64,000 nucleotides of DNA from Globisporangium splendens (lineage: Eukaryota > Oomycota > Peronosporomycetes > Pythiales > Pythiaceae). The DNA lies in assembly GCA_006386115.1 (NCBI GenBank), contig VFIW01000029.1, forward strand, positions 124,001-188,000, written 5' to 3'. Shown here piece by piece: positions 1 through 8,471 of the stretch. Within the stretch, counting starts at the first letter, position 1. Each line of letters opens with the position of its first letter. The notes beneath the pieces are model-generated. The model searched no databases and was not told the DNA's origin. It was given only the letters and a program-made list of their open reading frames with translations. The position numbers were made by a program, and so were the translations under genes.

Positions 1-842
1 TCAATTGATTCCGCCAGTTTTATCAGGGACAACTTCAGATATTCTTGGGCTTCGGGAAGTTCGATGACCCAGCTTGGACATCGCCACGGTGCTCTTGTTC
101 TTGGCTTGAATAGTTCGGAACCGAGGGTGAACTCGATCCCGCAGTGGTCGGCTTTGTTGGGCTGGTGTTTCCAGTCGTGCTTGAGTTGTTTGAGCTGCCG
201 GTTGAATATATCGGAACTCAATAGGACGAAGTCGATGCGAGCACTTCGGTTGGGGCTTGTAAACTCGCGAACATGGGGGTTCTGCAGGCGCCATGCATCA
301 AAGAGATTCAGAGCCTGCATCCACTCCAGGAGTTCTTGACGGCCCTCGCGGCGGGCTCGGTTGTTGGTCTGGGCTTGGTCGAGTTGGGTCGAGAAGACTG
401 TGTTGAAGTCTCCGAGAGCCAAATGTATGGCATTGTCTTCGAACTGTCGGGGGAGACTGTCGAAGAAGCTTGGTCGGTCGGTTGGGTTGACTGGTGCGTA
501 CACTGCGTGGATGTAGGCTGGGGAGCCATCGAGTGTACCTTGGAGCACGAGATACCGTGAGAGAGTGTTTGGGTCACTCACTTGGGTTTCCGTGATGTCT
601 CGGATATCTTGGACCGGACAGGTGGGGGTGAGTAGAATACCCACTCCCGCCTGTCCGGTATACATGTCGGAATGGTCATGGGACCAAAAGGCGGTGTTGA
701 AGCTTGACGACTTTCTCCACAAAAAGTCTGCGCGCTTAAGGTTGGCGGGGTTGGTGAACTTGGTTTCTTGCAATGCGATAATATGGAACTTGGACGAGAA
801 GTAGTTGAGCGTACTCTGAGTGACTCGGTTGAAGCCGTTCAC
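1..842 (-). CDS. LINE-A ORF2, N-terminal AP endonuclease (partial)
   Basis: This encodes the apurinic-endonuclease-like domain that nicks the target for target-primed reverse transcription. The frame matches the LINE-B endonuclease: a LQETKF motif (metal-binding Glu), YAPVNP, LGDFN and a SARIDF segment near the domain end. All differences from LINE-B that I checked are substitutions and none makes a stop, so the visible part looks open. There is no clear ATG; the frame runs upstream towards the ORF1 stop, so initiation may depend on ORF1 translation. The C-terminal reverse transcriptase is off the window. Confidence 0.75.
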   Translation of the reverse strand, partial: MNGFNRVTQSTLNYFSSKFHIIALQETKFTNPANLKRADFLWRKSSSFNTAFWSHDHSDMYTGQAGVGILLTPTCPVQDIRDITETQVSDPNTLSRYLVLQGTLDGSPAYIHAVYAPVNPTDRPSFFDSLPRQFEDNAIHLALGDFNTVFSTQLDQAQTNNRARREGRQELLEWMQALNLFDAWRLQNPHVREFTSPNRSARIDFVLLSSDIFNRQLKQLKHDWKHQPNKADHCGIEFTLGSELFKPRTRAPWRCPSWVIELPEAQEYLKLSLIKLAESI

Positions 843-876
843 ATTAATAGAGTATCCCCGTAGGGTCCAGTCCACA

Positions 877-2727
877 TTAGAGAGAAGGCAGGGTGGGGAA
901 GGCGACCTTGCGCAGCTCGCAGATCGAGGTCAAAAGTTCACTTGGAAGTCGCATACTAGCCAATTTCTCCATCAAATCGGACCGGAGTAGGTTCAGCAGC
1001 GTCGCGTCATCCCATAGTAGCCAAAGTGTGTGCTGGAGTCGCTGAGCCGGAGCTTGCGAAATCGCACACACCTTGAAAGGGTCGGAGTAGATGCTGGGAG
1101 CCATCACTTGTAACAGCAGGTCGAACTCGGCGATCCAGACTTGCTGCCAGAAAAGCGCTTGGTTGTGGTCGAGACACTGACTGAGCATGGTCTGGTAGTC
1201 TTCGGGGTCTTGGGGGTTGAACACGGCTTGGACCTTGTCCTCGAACGTGTCGAGTTCCGGGAGCAGTTCCTGCGAGCTGATTTTCCGGAACAAGGCGTGG
1301 CCGTAGAACTTTCCCCTCATGACAGTGTAGTTGCTCGGGGTGCTCGTATCGTAGAGCGGTCGGAGGTGGCTTGGCTGGGTTTTGAGCAAGACTATGCTCA
1401 TCTCAGGACTTGGTTCTTCTTCAAATTTTTGAAGGAACGCCTGGATGAATTTGCACAGACTCGCCACAGTCATCGACTCGACGTTGTAGTCGATGGTCGC
1501 ACGCTGTACCTCGATCTGACCTTCCACTTGAGTCAGTTGCGATCGGATAGGTGAGCGGTCGTGGTTGTGGAGGGTGACGTCTATGTCCGGAGAGATAGGC
1601 GCGTCCTCCGAGCCCAGCGTAATCCACTCGTACACGTTGTGAGACGCGACGAGCGGATAGGTGGTTTGAGATGGTGGCAGCAGAAAGGCTTGCGCCTGAT
1701 CCGCTCGTGCCGTAGGGAAGATCATCTTCTTGCTCCTCTCGATCAGATGGTACGCGTCGCACACATCTGGGAGAGGCGGGATGGGGATGGTGACCTTCTT
1801 CTCTCCGGAGGTCCACATCGAGGATGGGTTGACAGACAACGACGTCATGTCCGAGTCCGATCCCATATCGGCATCCGAGTCACCACCAGTGTCAGCTGGG
1901 GTGGTCGGCTGCACACCTGCGTCCGAAGGAGAATCGCTGCTTGCTTCGGCAGCCGGTGGGTCTTCGCTGGTCTTGGTCCTGCGCCTTTCCAATAGAAACG
2001 GCGGGGTCTTCTTATTGTAGGCTTGGATGCGGTGGTTGACGACACAACAGCCAGACGCAGTGAACTGGATCTGGCGTAGAGGTTCCTTGCCACCGATCAT
2101 CAGCACTGCAGGGGGGTCTTTCTGGTTGAAGTAGACCCGTCGATTGCGTGACTGCAATCCATTGGCAGTCCGGGAAGGGGTGATGTACACGGGAGGCACA
2201 CCGTGGGCCACAAACCAATCGTAGATGATACTATCAGTCGTATCATCTGCAAGGCGCTGCAGCTCCACATAGTACCAGTGAGAGTACTTGGAGTAGGGTT
2301 GAATCTTGAACGACCGTCCGCAGACGGTGAGTTGCAGATTACCCAGCTTCGTGCAGATCTCTCGATCGGTGCACATGAAGCTCACTCCCTTTCCTCGGAT
2401 CACTTTGAAGTCCCGAAGGTGCACAATACTATTGGCCCACAATGTGGACTTTTGGTCAGCACCCAACGACGTCATGATCTCCGTGTCCGAAAACGTGGAG
2501 GTCAAGTCTCTCGCGGGGATCCACATCGGGTAGCACTGGTCGCTGTTCACTGGCGTGGGAACGCCTCGCAACGCAGCTGCCTTCCGTTCAGCAGCTGTAC
2601 GGTCTTCGTCTTGGAACGCCCTTTCTGCTTCCGCAAAAGTTGCGTCCGTGGGGATGGTCGCTTGTTGGCGTGATGAGTTGGCACGCCATTGCTTGCGCCA
2701 CTCGGTGTTGGCAGCTGAGGTCTTCAT
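877..2727 (-). CDS. LINE-A ORF1, nucleic-acid-binding protein
   Basis: ORF1 of a Tx1-type LINE, expected to coat element RNA. The start is chosen at the ATG at 2727 (MKTSAANTEW), conserved in LINE-B; the frame is open further upstream to 3087 in this copy, but in LINE-B that leader is in another frame, so it is probably untranslated. Residues about 80-230 hold an RRM-like region (a GKGVSF strand, then an FKIQ and a WYYVEL segment, ending in RRVYF), followed by an acidic Ser/Asp-rich linker (GDSDADMGSDSDM) and a helical C-terminal half. It ends 35 bp before the endonuclease frame. The RRM assignment rests on pattern only. Confidence 0.75.
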   Translation of the reverse strand: MKTSAANTEWRKQWRANSSRQQATIPTDATFAEAERAFQDEDRTAAERKAAALRGVPTPVNSDQCYPMWIPARDLTSTFSDTEIMTSLGADQKSTLWANSIVHLRDFKVIRGKGVSFMCTDREICTKLGNLQLTVCGRSFKIQPYSKYSHWYYVELQRLADDTTDSIIYDWFVAHGVPPVYITPSRTANGLQSRNRRVYFNQKDPPAVLMIGGKEPLRQIQFTASGCCVVNHRIQAYNKKTPPFLLERRRTKTSEDPPAAEASSDSPSDAGVQPTTPADTGGDSDADMGSDSDMTSLSVNPSSMWTSGEKKVTIPIPPLPDVCDAYHLIERSKKMIFPTARADQAQAFLLPPSQTTYPLVASHNVYEWITLGSEDAPISPDIDVTLHNHDRSPIRSQLTQVEGQIEVQRATIDYNVESMTVASLCKFIQAFLQKFEEEPSPEMSIVLLKTQPSHLRPLYDTSTPSNYTVMRGKFYGHALFRKISSQELLPELDTFEDKVQAVFNPQDPEDYQTMLSQCLDHNQALFWQQVWIAEFDLLLQVMAPSIYSDPFKVCAISQAPAQRLQHTLWLLWDDATLLNLLRSDLMEKLASMRLPSELLTSICELRKVAFPTLPSL

Positions 2728-3258
2728 AATACAGGGGTAGGTCAAACTTGATATTTTTCTTGATTTTCTTGGCTGGATTTTGTTGGGTTCAAAGTGCAGT
2801 TTTTTTGTGATTTTTTTTTCTTGGGTTGCAGGGGTCGACTGCTTGGTCGAGAACCGAGGGAAAGTCAAACTCTCAAGCTGACCTAAAGATTCCCAGGGAC
2901 CGCTCGTTATGAGGCAGTGTAGGAAGCAGTAGACAGCACCTGAAGAGTCAAAATCAGAGTGCAAAGCGAACCTCAATTCGCGGCAGCTCCGATCAGCACA
3001 CTTCGGGAGAGCAATAGCACTCACTGATGAGCTCCAAAAATTCGATCCCACCAACAAGCGTGGCAGACGAGACTGATCACTAACCACGTCGTGGAAAGCA
3101 CCGGGTCTCTAACCAAAATTTCAGAGGTTCACCCGTGTGAACTAAGGGACGGTCGGGGTTGGGGGTCGGCAGTCGCTTGGGTCCAGCTGGCGAGGAAAGT
3201 CGATAGCAAGCGTGGGCTTGTCTATTCGACCTGTGGGGTAGCTGGCAAATTGGAAAGT

Positions 3259-3315
3259 GCTTAACTTCGCAGAGCGAACGGGATACGGTGTTCTCAGCCT
3301 AAGATGGCCGTCTAC
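3259..3315 (-). pseudogene. 5S rRNA 5' fragment cut by LINE-A
   Basis: The first 57 nucleotides of 5S rRNA, identical at the break to the 5' half at 14,900-14,956. It ends in GTTAAGC, where LINE-A begins. The 3' half must lie beyond LINE-A, outside the window. Confidence 0.9.
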
Positions 3316-3572
3316 ATCATATCACATATTTATGTACTACTCATGCATCAAACCCTAGCTGCACACTCATTTCTTTGCTTCGAGGTAGAGTGGATATTGG
3401 TATATTGGTGTCGCGCAGTGGCATCGTGCGTGGTTCGTGGCGCGCATGGTGTGATAGATGTGGTTGTGGGTGTCAGAGGTGGGGTGTGAGTGGCTCGTTG
3501 ATGGGTCGTGTGTAGGGAGCGAATGGCTGTGTGTGCGATGTTTGTTATTGTGTGTTGTATTAGGTGTGTGAT

Positions 3573-3641
3573 GGGATGTAGCTAAGGCTTAGAGCGCGCG
3601 TAGCATGCGAGAGGTTGGGTCCCCGATTACCCAGCTTCTAC
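3573..3641 (+). pseudogene. Degenerate tRNA-Ala
   Basis: It sits where the array expects a tRNA-Ala. The start (GGGATGTAGCT), an AGC anticodon segment (TAGCATGCGAG) and CCCAGCTTCT survive, but the D-arm, variable loop and T-arm carry several small indels and the last acceptor bases are lost. It should not fold as a functional tRNA. Confidence 0.75.
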
Positions 3642-4045
3642 AAAGTTCTGTTACTTGTGATATTGATCGTATCAACAGCCCTTTCCAAAAGTGCACTCGC
3701 CGTCTCACTGTGATTCGTGACTTGAGTAACAATATTTTGCTGCACCCTTGCATATCCCTTTGTCGGATTGCAAGCCTCCTGTCTTTGTACATTATGAGTA
3801 GTAATCCACACAGCACATTGTCGTAGAAGGCTGCGGGAACGGAAATACGCGTCTGTGCGCAATTCCGCTGTGGGAATGCCAACTCTATCGTGCGAATATG
3901 CAGTGCGATGGTGTGTGTGTGTGTGTTGCGTAGCATGCGTGCGGTTTGTGTTGACTGCAGTGTGCGTGTGTGTGTTGTGTGTGGTGTGCGGTTGGCGACG
4001 ACGAGAAAAGAAGAAAAGAGAAGAAAAGAAAAGAAAAGAAAAAGA

Positions 4046-4163
4046 GTAGACAGCACTCGGACTTCCCCGGTGGTCACCCACCCTAGTACTACCCGAGCTT
4101 GAGGCTGCTTAACTTCGCAGAGCGAACGGGATACGGTGTTCTCAGCCTAAGATGGCCGTCTAC
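4046..4163 (-). rRNA. 5S ribosomal RNA
   Basis: A 118-nt 5S rRNA on the minus strand. The ends are complementary (GTAGAC at the start, GTCTAC at the end) and the internal control region (GTTAAGCAGC, then GGGTGGGTGACC) is recognisable. It differs from the sister copies by one base near 4,082 (CCCTAG for CCCGAG in plus-strand reading). Downstream on the minus strand is a T-rich Pol III terminator. It is likely functional or nearly so. Confidence 0.9.
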
Positions 4164-4425
4164 ATCATATCACATATTTATATACTACTCATGCATCAAA
4201 CCCTAGCTGCACACTCATTTCTTTGCTTCGAGGTAGAGTGGATATTGGTATATTGGTGTCGCGCAGTGGCATCGTGCGTGGTTCGTGGCGCGCATGGTGT
4301 GATAGATGGGGTTGTGGGTGTCAGAGGTGGGGTGTGAGTGGCTCGTTGATGGCGTATGTGTTGTAGGGAGCGATATGGTGTGTGTGCGAGTTTGTTATTG
4401 TGTGTGTGTATATAGTGTGTGTGAT

Positions 4426-4498
4426 GGGGATGTAGCTCAAATGGTAGAGCGCTAGCTTAGCATGCGAGAGGTACTGGGATCGATACCCAGCTTCTCCA
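4426..4498 (+). tRNA. tRNA-Ala (AGC), one anticodon-stem mismatch
   Basis: A 73-nt cloverleaf with anticodon loop TTAGCAT (AGC, alanine), acceptor GGGGATG/CTTCTCC with the G3-T70 wobble that marks alanine tRNAs, T-loop ATCGATA and discriminator A. Compared with sister copies it has CTAGC instead of CTCGC in the 5' anticodon stem, which breaks one pair. The first run of five T follows only about 95 bp downstream, so an early Pol III terminator is not evident. Confidence 0.85.
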
Positions 4499-4911
4499 AA
4501 TGGTTCTGTTACTGTGATATGATCGTCATCAACAGCACTTTCCAAAATGTGCACTTCGCAGTCTCACCTGTGAATTCGTTGACATTGAGTAACAATCTTT
4601 TTGCTGCACCCCTTGCCTCTCCTCCTTCGCTCGGCTGCAAGCCTCCTGTTCTTGTACATTATGCGTCGCTATATCCACACACGCACTCATGTCGTCAAGA
4701 AGGCGCGTGAACGTGAATACGCTTTCTGTGCGCCAATTCGCTTGTGGTACTGCCAAATATCTCGTGCGAATATGCAGTGCATGTGTGTGTGTGTGTGTGT
4801 TGCGTATGCATGCGTGCGGGTTGTGTCTGACTGCAGTGTGCGTGTGTGTGTGTGTGTGTGTGTGCGGTGGCGAGCGCGAGAAAAGAAAAGAGAAGAAAGA
4901 AAAGAAAAGGA

Positions 4912-5345
4912 GTAGACAGCACTCGGACTTCCCCGGTGGTCACCCACCCGAGTACTACCCGAGCTTGAGGCTGCTTAACTTCGCAGAGATTTAAGCCACC
5001 AGGACCCGCCACACCACCCGGAGGTGATGTGGAAGTACAAGTGACTTTGTAACTTAACCCGCGCAGGCCGGGTCCTGTACCCCTCATTACACTACGGGGC
5101 CTTTTTGGCAACGGGGCCTCCCCCACGATGAAGGGCCAGGACACTTATTCAGCGCCCCAGTTGCTCGTCCGCTTAACTGCCTGTCTCCGGTCACACCCGG
5201 CTGACGGGTTGGCATCGACGGGAATCGATCCAGTGACCTCCCGGTCCCCAAGCCAGTGTTTGACCACTGACCCAAATGGGATCGGTTTGCTTAACTTCGC
5301 AGAGCGAACGGGATACGGTGTTCTCAGCCTAAGATGGCCGTCTAC
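4912..5345 (-). pseudogene. 5S rRNA gene split by a SINE
   Basis: The 3' part is 4912-4988 and the 5' part 5289-5345. The bases GCTTAACTTCGCAGAG are present at both junctions (4973-4988 and 5289-5304), a 15-16 bp target duplication. Removing the insert and one duplication leaves the standard 118-nt gene. Confidence 0.9.
4989..5288 (-). mobile_element. tRNA-derived SINE inserted in 5S rRNA
   Basis: A 300-bp insert. On the minus strand it starts with a tRNA-like head: a box A-like TGGGTCAGTGGT and a box B-like GGATCGATTCC, then a GC-rich unrelated body with palindromic stretches, ending in a short AT-rich tail (CTTAAAT). It is flanked by a 15-16 bp duplication of 5S sequence at exactly the site used by LINE-A and LINE-B, which points to mobilisation by a 5S-targeting LINE. 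Its 3' tail does not visibly match the LINE-B 3' end, so the partner element is not proven. Confidence 0.8.
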
Positions 5346-5607
5346 ATCATATCACATATTTATATACTACTCATGCATCAAACCCTAGCTGCACACTCAT
5401 TTCTTTGCTTCGAGGTAGAGCGGATATTGGTATATTGGTGTCGCGCAGTGGCATCGTGCGTGGTTCGTGGCGCGCATGGTGTGATAGATGGTGTTGTGGG
5501 TGTCAGAGGTGGGGTGTGAGTGGCTCGTTGATGGCGTATGTGTTGTAGGGAGCGATATGGTGTGTGTGCGAGTTTGTTATTGTGTGTGTATATATAGTGT
5601 GTGTGAT

Positions 5608-5680
5608 GGGGATGTAGCTCAAATGGTAGAGCGCTCGCTTAGCATGCGAGAGGTACTGGGATCGATACCCAGCTTCTCCA
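5608..5680 (+). tRNA. tRNA-Ala (AGC)
   Basis: The array consensus copy: acceptor GGGGATG/CTTCTCC with G3-T70, D-arm GCTC/GAGC, anticodon stem CTCGC/GCGAG around TTAGCAT, T-stem CTGGG/CCCAG, discriminator A. All stems pair except a T6-T67 mismatch shared by every copy. Confidence 0.93.
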
Positions 5681-6106
5681 AATGGTTCTGTTACTGTGAT
5701 ATGATCGTCATCAACAGCACTTTCCCAAATGTGCACTTCGCAGTCTCACCTGTGAATTCGTTGACATTGAGTAACAATCTTTTTGCTGCACCCCTTGCCT
5801 CTCTTCCTTTGCTCGGCTGCAAGCCTCCTGTTCTTGTACATTATGCGTCGCTATATCCACACACGCACTCATGTCGTCAAGAAGGCGCGTGAACGTGAAT
5901 ACGCTTTCTGTGCGCCAATTCGCATGTGGTACTGCCAAATATCTCGTGCGAATATGCAGTGCATGTGTGTGTGTGTGTGTGTGTGTGTGTTGCGTATGCA
6001 TGCGTGCGGGTTGTGTCTGGCTGCAGTGTGCGTGTGTGTGTGTGTGTGTGTGTGCGGTGGCGAGCGCGAGAAAAGAAAAGAGAAGAAAGAAAAGAAAAGA
6101 AAAAGA

Positions 6107-6224
6107 GTAGACAGCACTCGGACTTCCCCGGTGGTCACCCACCCGAGTACTACCCGAGCTTGAGGCTGCTTAACTTCGCAGAGCGAACGGAATACGGTGT
6201 TCTCAGCCTAAGATGGCCGTCTAC
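6107..6224 (-). rRNA. 5S ribosomal RNA
   Basis: A complete 118-nt copy, with one substitution relative to the array consensus (GAACGGAATACGG in plus-strand reading, near 6,191). A T-run lies directly downstream on the minus strand. Confidence 0.9.
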
Positions 6225-6486
6225 ATCATATCACATATTTATATACTACTCATGCATCAAACCCTAGCTGCACACTCATTTCTTTGCTTCGAGGTAGAGT
6301 GGATATTGGTATATTGGTGTCGCGCAGTGGCATCGTGCGTGGTTCGTGGCGCGCATGGTGTGATAGATGGGGTTGTGGGTGTCAGAGGTGGGGTGTGAGT
6401 GGCTCGTTGATGGCGTATGTGTTGTAGGGAGCGATATGGTGTGTGTGCGAGTTTGTTATTGTGTGTGTGTATATAGTGTGTGTGAT

Positions 6487-6559
6487 GGGGATGTAACTCA
6501 AATGGTAGAGCGCTCGCTTAGCATGCGAGAGGTACTGGGATCGATACCCAGCTTCTCCA
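6487..6559 (+). tRNA. tRNA-Ala (AGC) with a box A / D-stem change
   Basis: Same as the consensus copy but with GTAACTC in place of GTAGCTC, which breaks a D-stem pair and alters the Pol III box A. It may be a weak or dead copy. Confidence 0.85.
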
Positions 6560-6970
6560 AATGGTTCTGTTACTGTGATATGATCGTCATCAACAGCACT
6601 TTCCCAAATGTGCACTTCGCAGTCTCACCTGTGAATTCGTTGACATTGAGTAACAATCTTTTGCTGCACCCCTTGCCTCTCCTCCTTTGCTCGGCTGCAA
6701 GCCTCCTGTTCTTGTACATTATGCGTCGCTATATCCACACACGCACTCATGTCGTCAAGAAGGCGCGTGAACGTGAATACGCTTTCTGTGCGCCAATTCG
6801 CATGTGGTACTGCCAAATATCTCGTGCGAATATGCAGTGCATGTGTGTGTGTGTGTGTGTGTTGCGTATGCATGCGTGCGGGTTGTGTCTGACTGCAGTG
6901 TGCGTGTGTGTGTGTGTGCGGTGGCGAGCGCGAGAAAAGAAAAGAGAAGAAAGAAAAGAAAAGAAAAAGA

Positions 6971-7088
6971 GTAGACAGCACTCGGACTTCCCCGGTGGTC
7001 ACCAACCCGAGTACTACCCGAGCTTGAGGCTGCTTAACTTCGCAGAGCGAACGGGATACGGTGTTCTCAGCCTAAGATGGCCGTCTAC
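6971..7088 (-). rRNA. 5S ribosomal RNA
   Basis: A complete 118-nt copy, with one substitution (ACCAACCCGAG in plus-strand reading, near 7,004) in the region of the internal promoter. Confidence 0.9.
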
Positions 7089-7352
7089 ATCATATCACAT
7101 ATTTATATACTACTCATGCATCAAACCCTAGTTGCACACTCATTTCTTTGCTTCGAGGTCGAGTGGATATTGGTATATTGGTGTCGCGCAGTGGCATCGT
7201 GCGTGGTTCGTGGCGCGCATGGTGTGATAGATGGTGTTGTGGGTGTCAGAGGTGGGGTGTGAGTGGCTCGTTGATGGCGTATGTGTTGTAGGGAGCGATA
7301 TGGTGTGTGTGCGAGTTTGTTATTGTGTGTGTGTGTATATAGTGGGTGTGAT

Positions 7353-7425
7353 GGGGATGTAGCTCAAATGGTAGAGCGCTCGCTTAGCATGCGAGAGGTA
7401 CTGGGATCGATACCCAGCTTCTCCA
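7353..7425 (+). tRNA. tRNA-Ala (AGC)
   Basis: A consensus copy, identical over the 73 nt to the one at 5,608-5,680. It is followed by AAAATGGTTCTG rather than AAATGGTTCTG. Confidence 0.93.
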
Positions 7426-8103
7426 AAATGGTTCTGTTACTGTGATATGATCGTCATCAACAGCACTTTCCCAAATGTGCACTTCGCAGTCTCACCTGTG
7501 AATTCGTTGACATTGAGTAACAATCTTTTTGCTGCACCCCTTGCCTCTCCTCCTTTGCTCGGCTGCAAGCCTCCTGTTCTTGTACATTATGCGTCGCTAT
7601 ATCCACACACGCACTCATGTCGTAAAGAAGGCGCGTGAACGTGAATACGCTTTCTGTGCGCCAATTCGCTTGTGGTACTGCCAAATATCTCGTGCGAATA
7701 TGCAGTGCATGTGTGTGTGTGTGTGTGTTGCGTATGCATGCGTGCGGGTTGTGTCTGACTGCAGTGTGCGTGTGTGTGTGTGTGTGTGTGTGCGGTGGCG
7801 AGCGCGAGAAAAGAAAAGAGAAGAAAGAAAAGAAAAAGAGTAGACAGCACTCGGACTTCCCCGGTGGTCACCCACCCGAGTACTACCCGAGCTTGAGGCT
7901 GCTTAACTTCGCAGATAAATAAGTTACATTACACTCTTAGGGGGTGCTTTCCTATTCTCCGCTACCTATACTAGGGGTGGAATATGCAAATGTGCAGTTT
8001 TTCTGTGAGGGCCACTATTCGGTTAGACCAGTATAGTGAAATCAAGTCAAAATGCAAAACCGGTATGACCAGGTTGGACAGTTGCGACTTGTGTTCTTGG
8101 GTG

Positions 8104-8180
8104 TATGGTGGTGCAGTGGTTTGTACTTGGCTTGGGATCCAGGAGGTCGCTGGATCGATTCCGGGTGGGATCAAAATTTG
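8104..8180 (+). repeat. tRNA-like SINE head in the LINE-B 3' UTR
   Basis: It contains GGTGCAGTGGTTTGTACTTG (box A-like) and GGTCGCTGGATCGATTCC (box B-like), closely similar to the head of the SINE at 4,989-5,288 but on the opposite strand relative to its host element. It is probably an old SINE inserted in antisense in the LINE 3' UTR. I could not define its 3' end or a target duplication. Confidence 0.5.
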
Positions 8181-8471
8181 GGAAAGTCGAAAAAACCGAA
8201 AGTTGTGTAGCTTGGGGTAAATGTCGTGTACAAGCGCTTCTTGGGACCCGAGACATAATCAAGGAACTGGCATATTCCGCTCTACCTTCGGGTAAGTCTC
8301 AATAGGGTCAGGCTTGGGGTTTGACGGGTGGAACTTGCCACCACCCATGCATAACTCTGCATGAGCCGTTTCAAGGAGCCGGATGGGATCATTCCCTGTG
8401 TACGCACGTTCCCGGTTGGCATTCACAGCTTGGTGTAGGCTTCTTCAAATCTTGTCTTCACAACCACTGTA

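Larger units (their letters stand above)
1..3258 (-). mobile_element. LINE-A: Tx1-like non-LTR retrotransposon, 5' part, in a 5S rRNA gene
   Basis: The 5' portion of a LINE on the minus strand; the reverse-transcriptase part lies beyond the left edge. Order from its 5' end: an untranslated leader (3258 to 2728), ORF1 (2727-877) and the start of ORF2, an AP endonuclease (842 to the edge). It is colinear with LINE-B (7,916-14,899) with scattered substitutions and very few indels, for example 6 extra bases in LINE-A ORF1 near 1,787. The 5' end abuts nucleotide 57 of a 5S rRNA gene, the same junction as LINE-B. The 3' target duplication is outside the window. Confidence 0.85.
3259..7915. repeat. 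Tandem 5S rRNA / tRNA-Ala array
   Basis: Repeating unit of about 0.87 kb (5S starts at 6107, 6971 and 7840). Each unit has a 5S gene on the minus strand, about 263 bp of spacer, a tRNA-Ala gene on the plus strand, and about 410 bp of spacer rich in TG and AAAAG microsatellites. 5S and tRNA are divergent, sharing the upstream spacer. The minus strand just past each 5S 3' end has a T-run (CTCTTTTTC), a fitting Pol III terminator. The first unit (3,316-4,045) is much more diverged than the rest. Small open frames that recur in the spacer follow the repeat and are not genes. Confidence 0.9.

Noticed and set aside
2728..3087. N-terminal extension of LINE-A ORF1 to 736 codons
   Set aside because: In LINE-B the same leader is in another frame and stops before ORF1; the conserved ATG (2727 / 14366) is the better start.
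4600..7140. Frames with long Cys/Val or Thr/His runs in the array
   Set aside because: Translations of TG/CA microsatellites.
3304..7262. A 61-codon frame (MAVYIISHIY start) repeated in each array unit
   Set aside because: It starts in the 5S gene end and runs through the spacer; it recurs because the unit recurs. No sign of selection on the frame.
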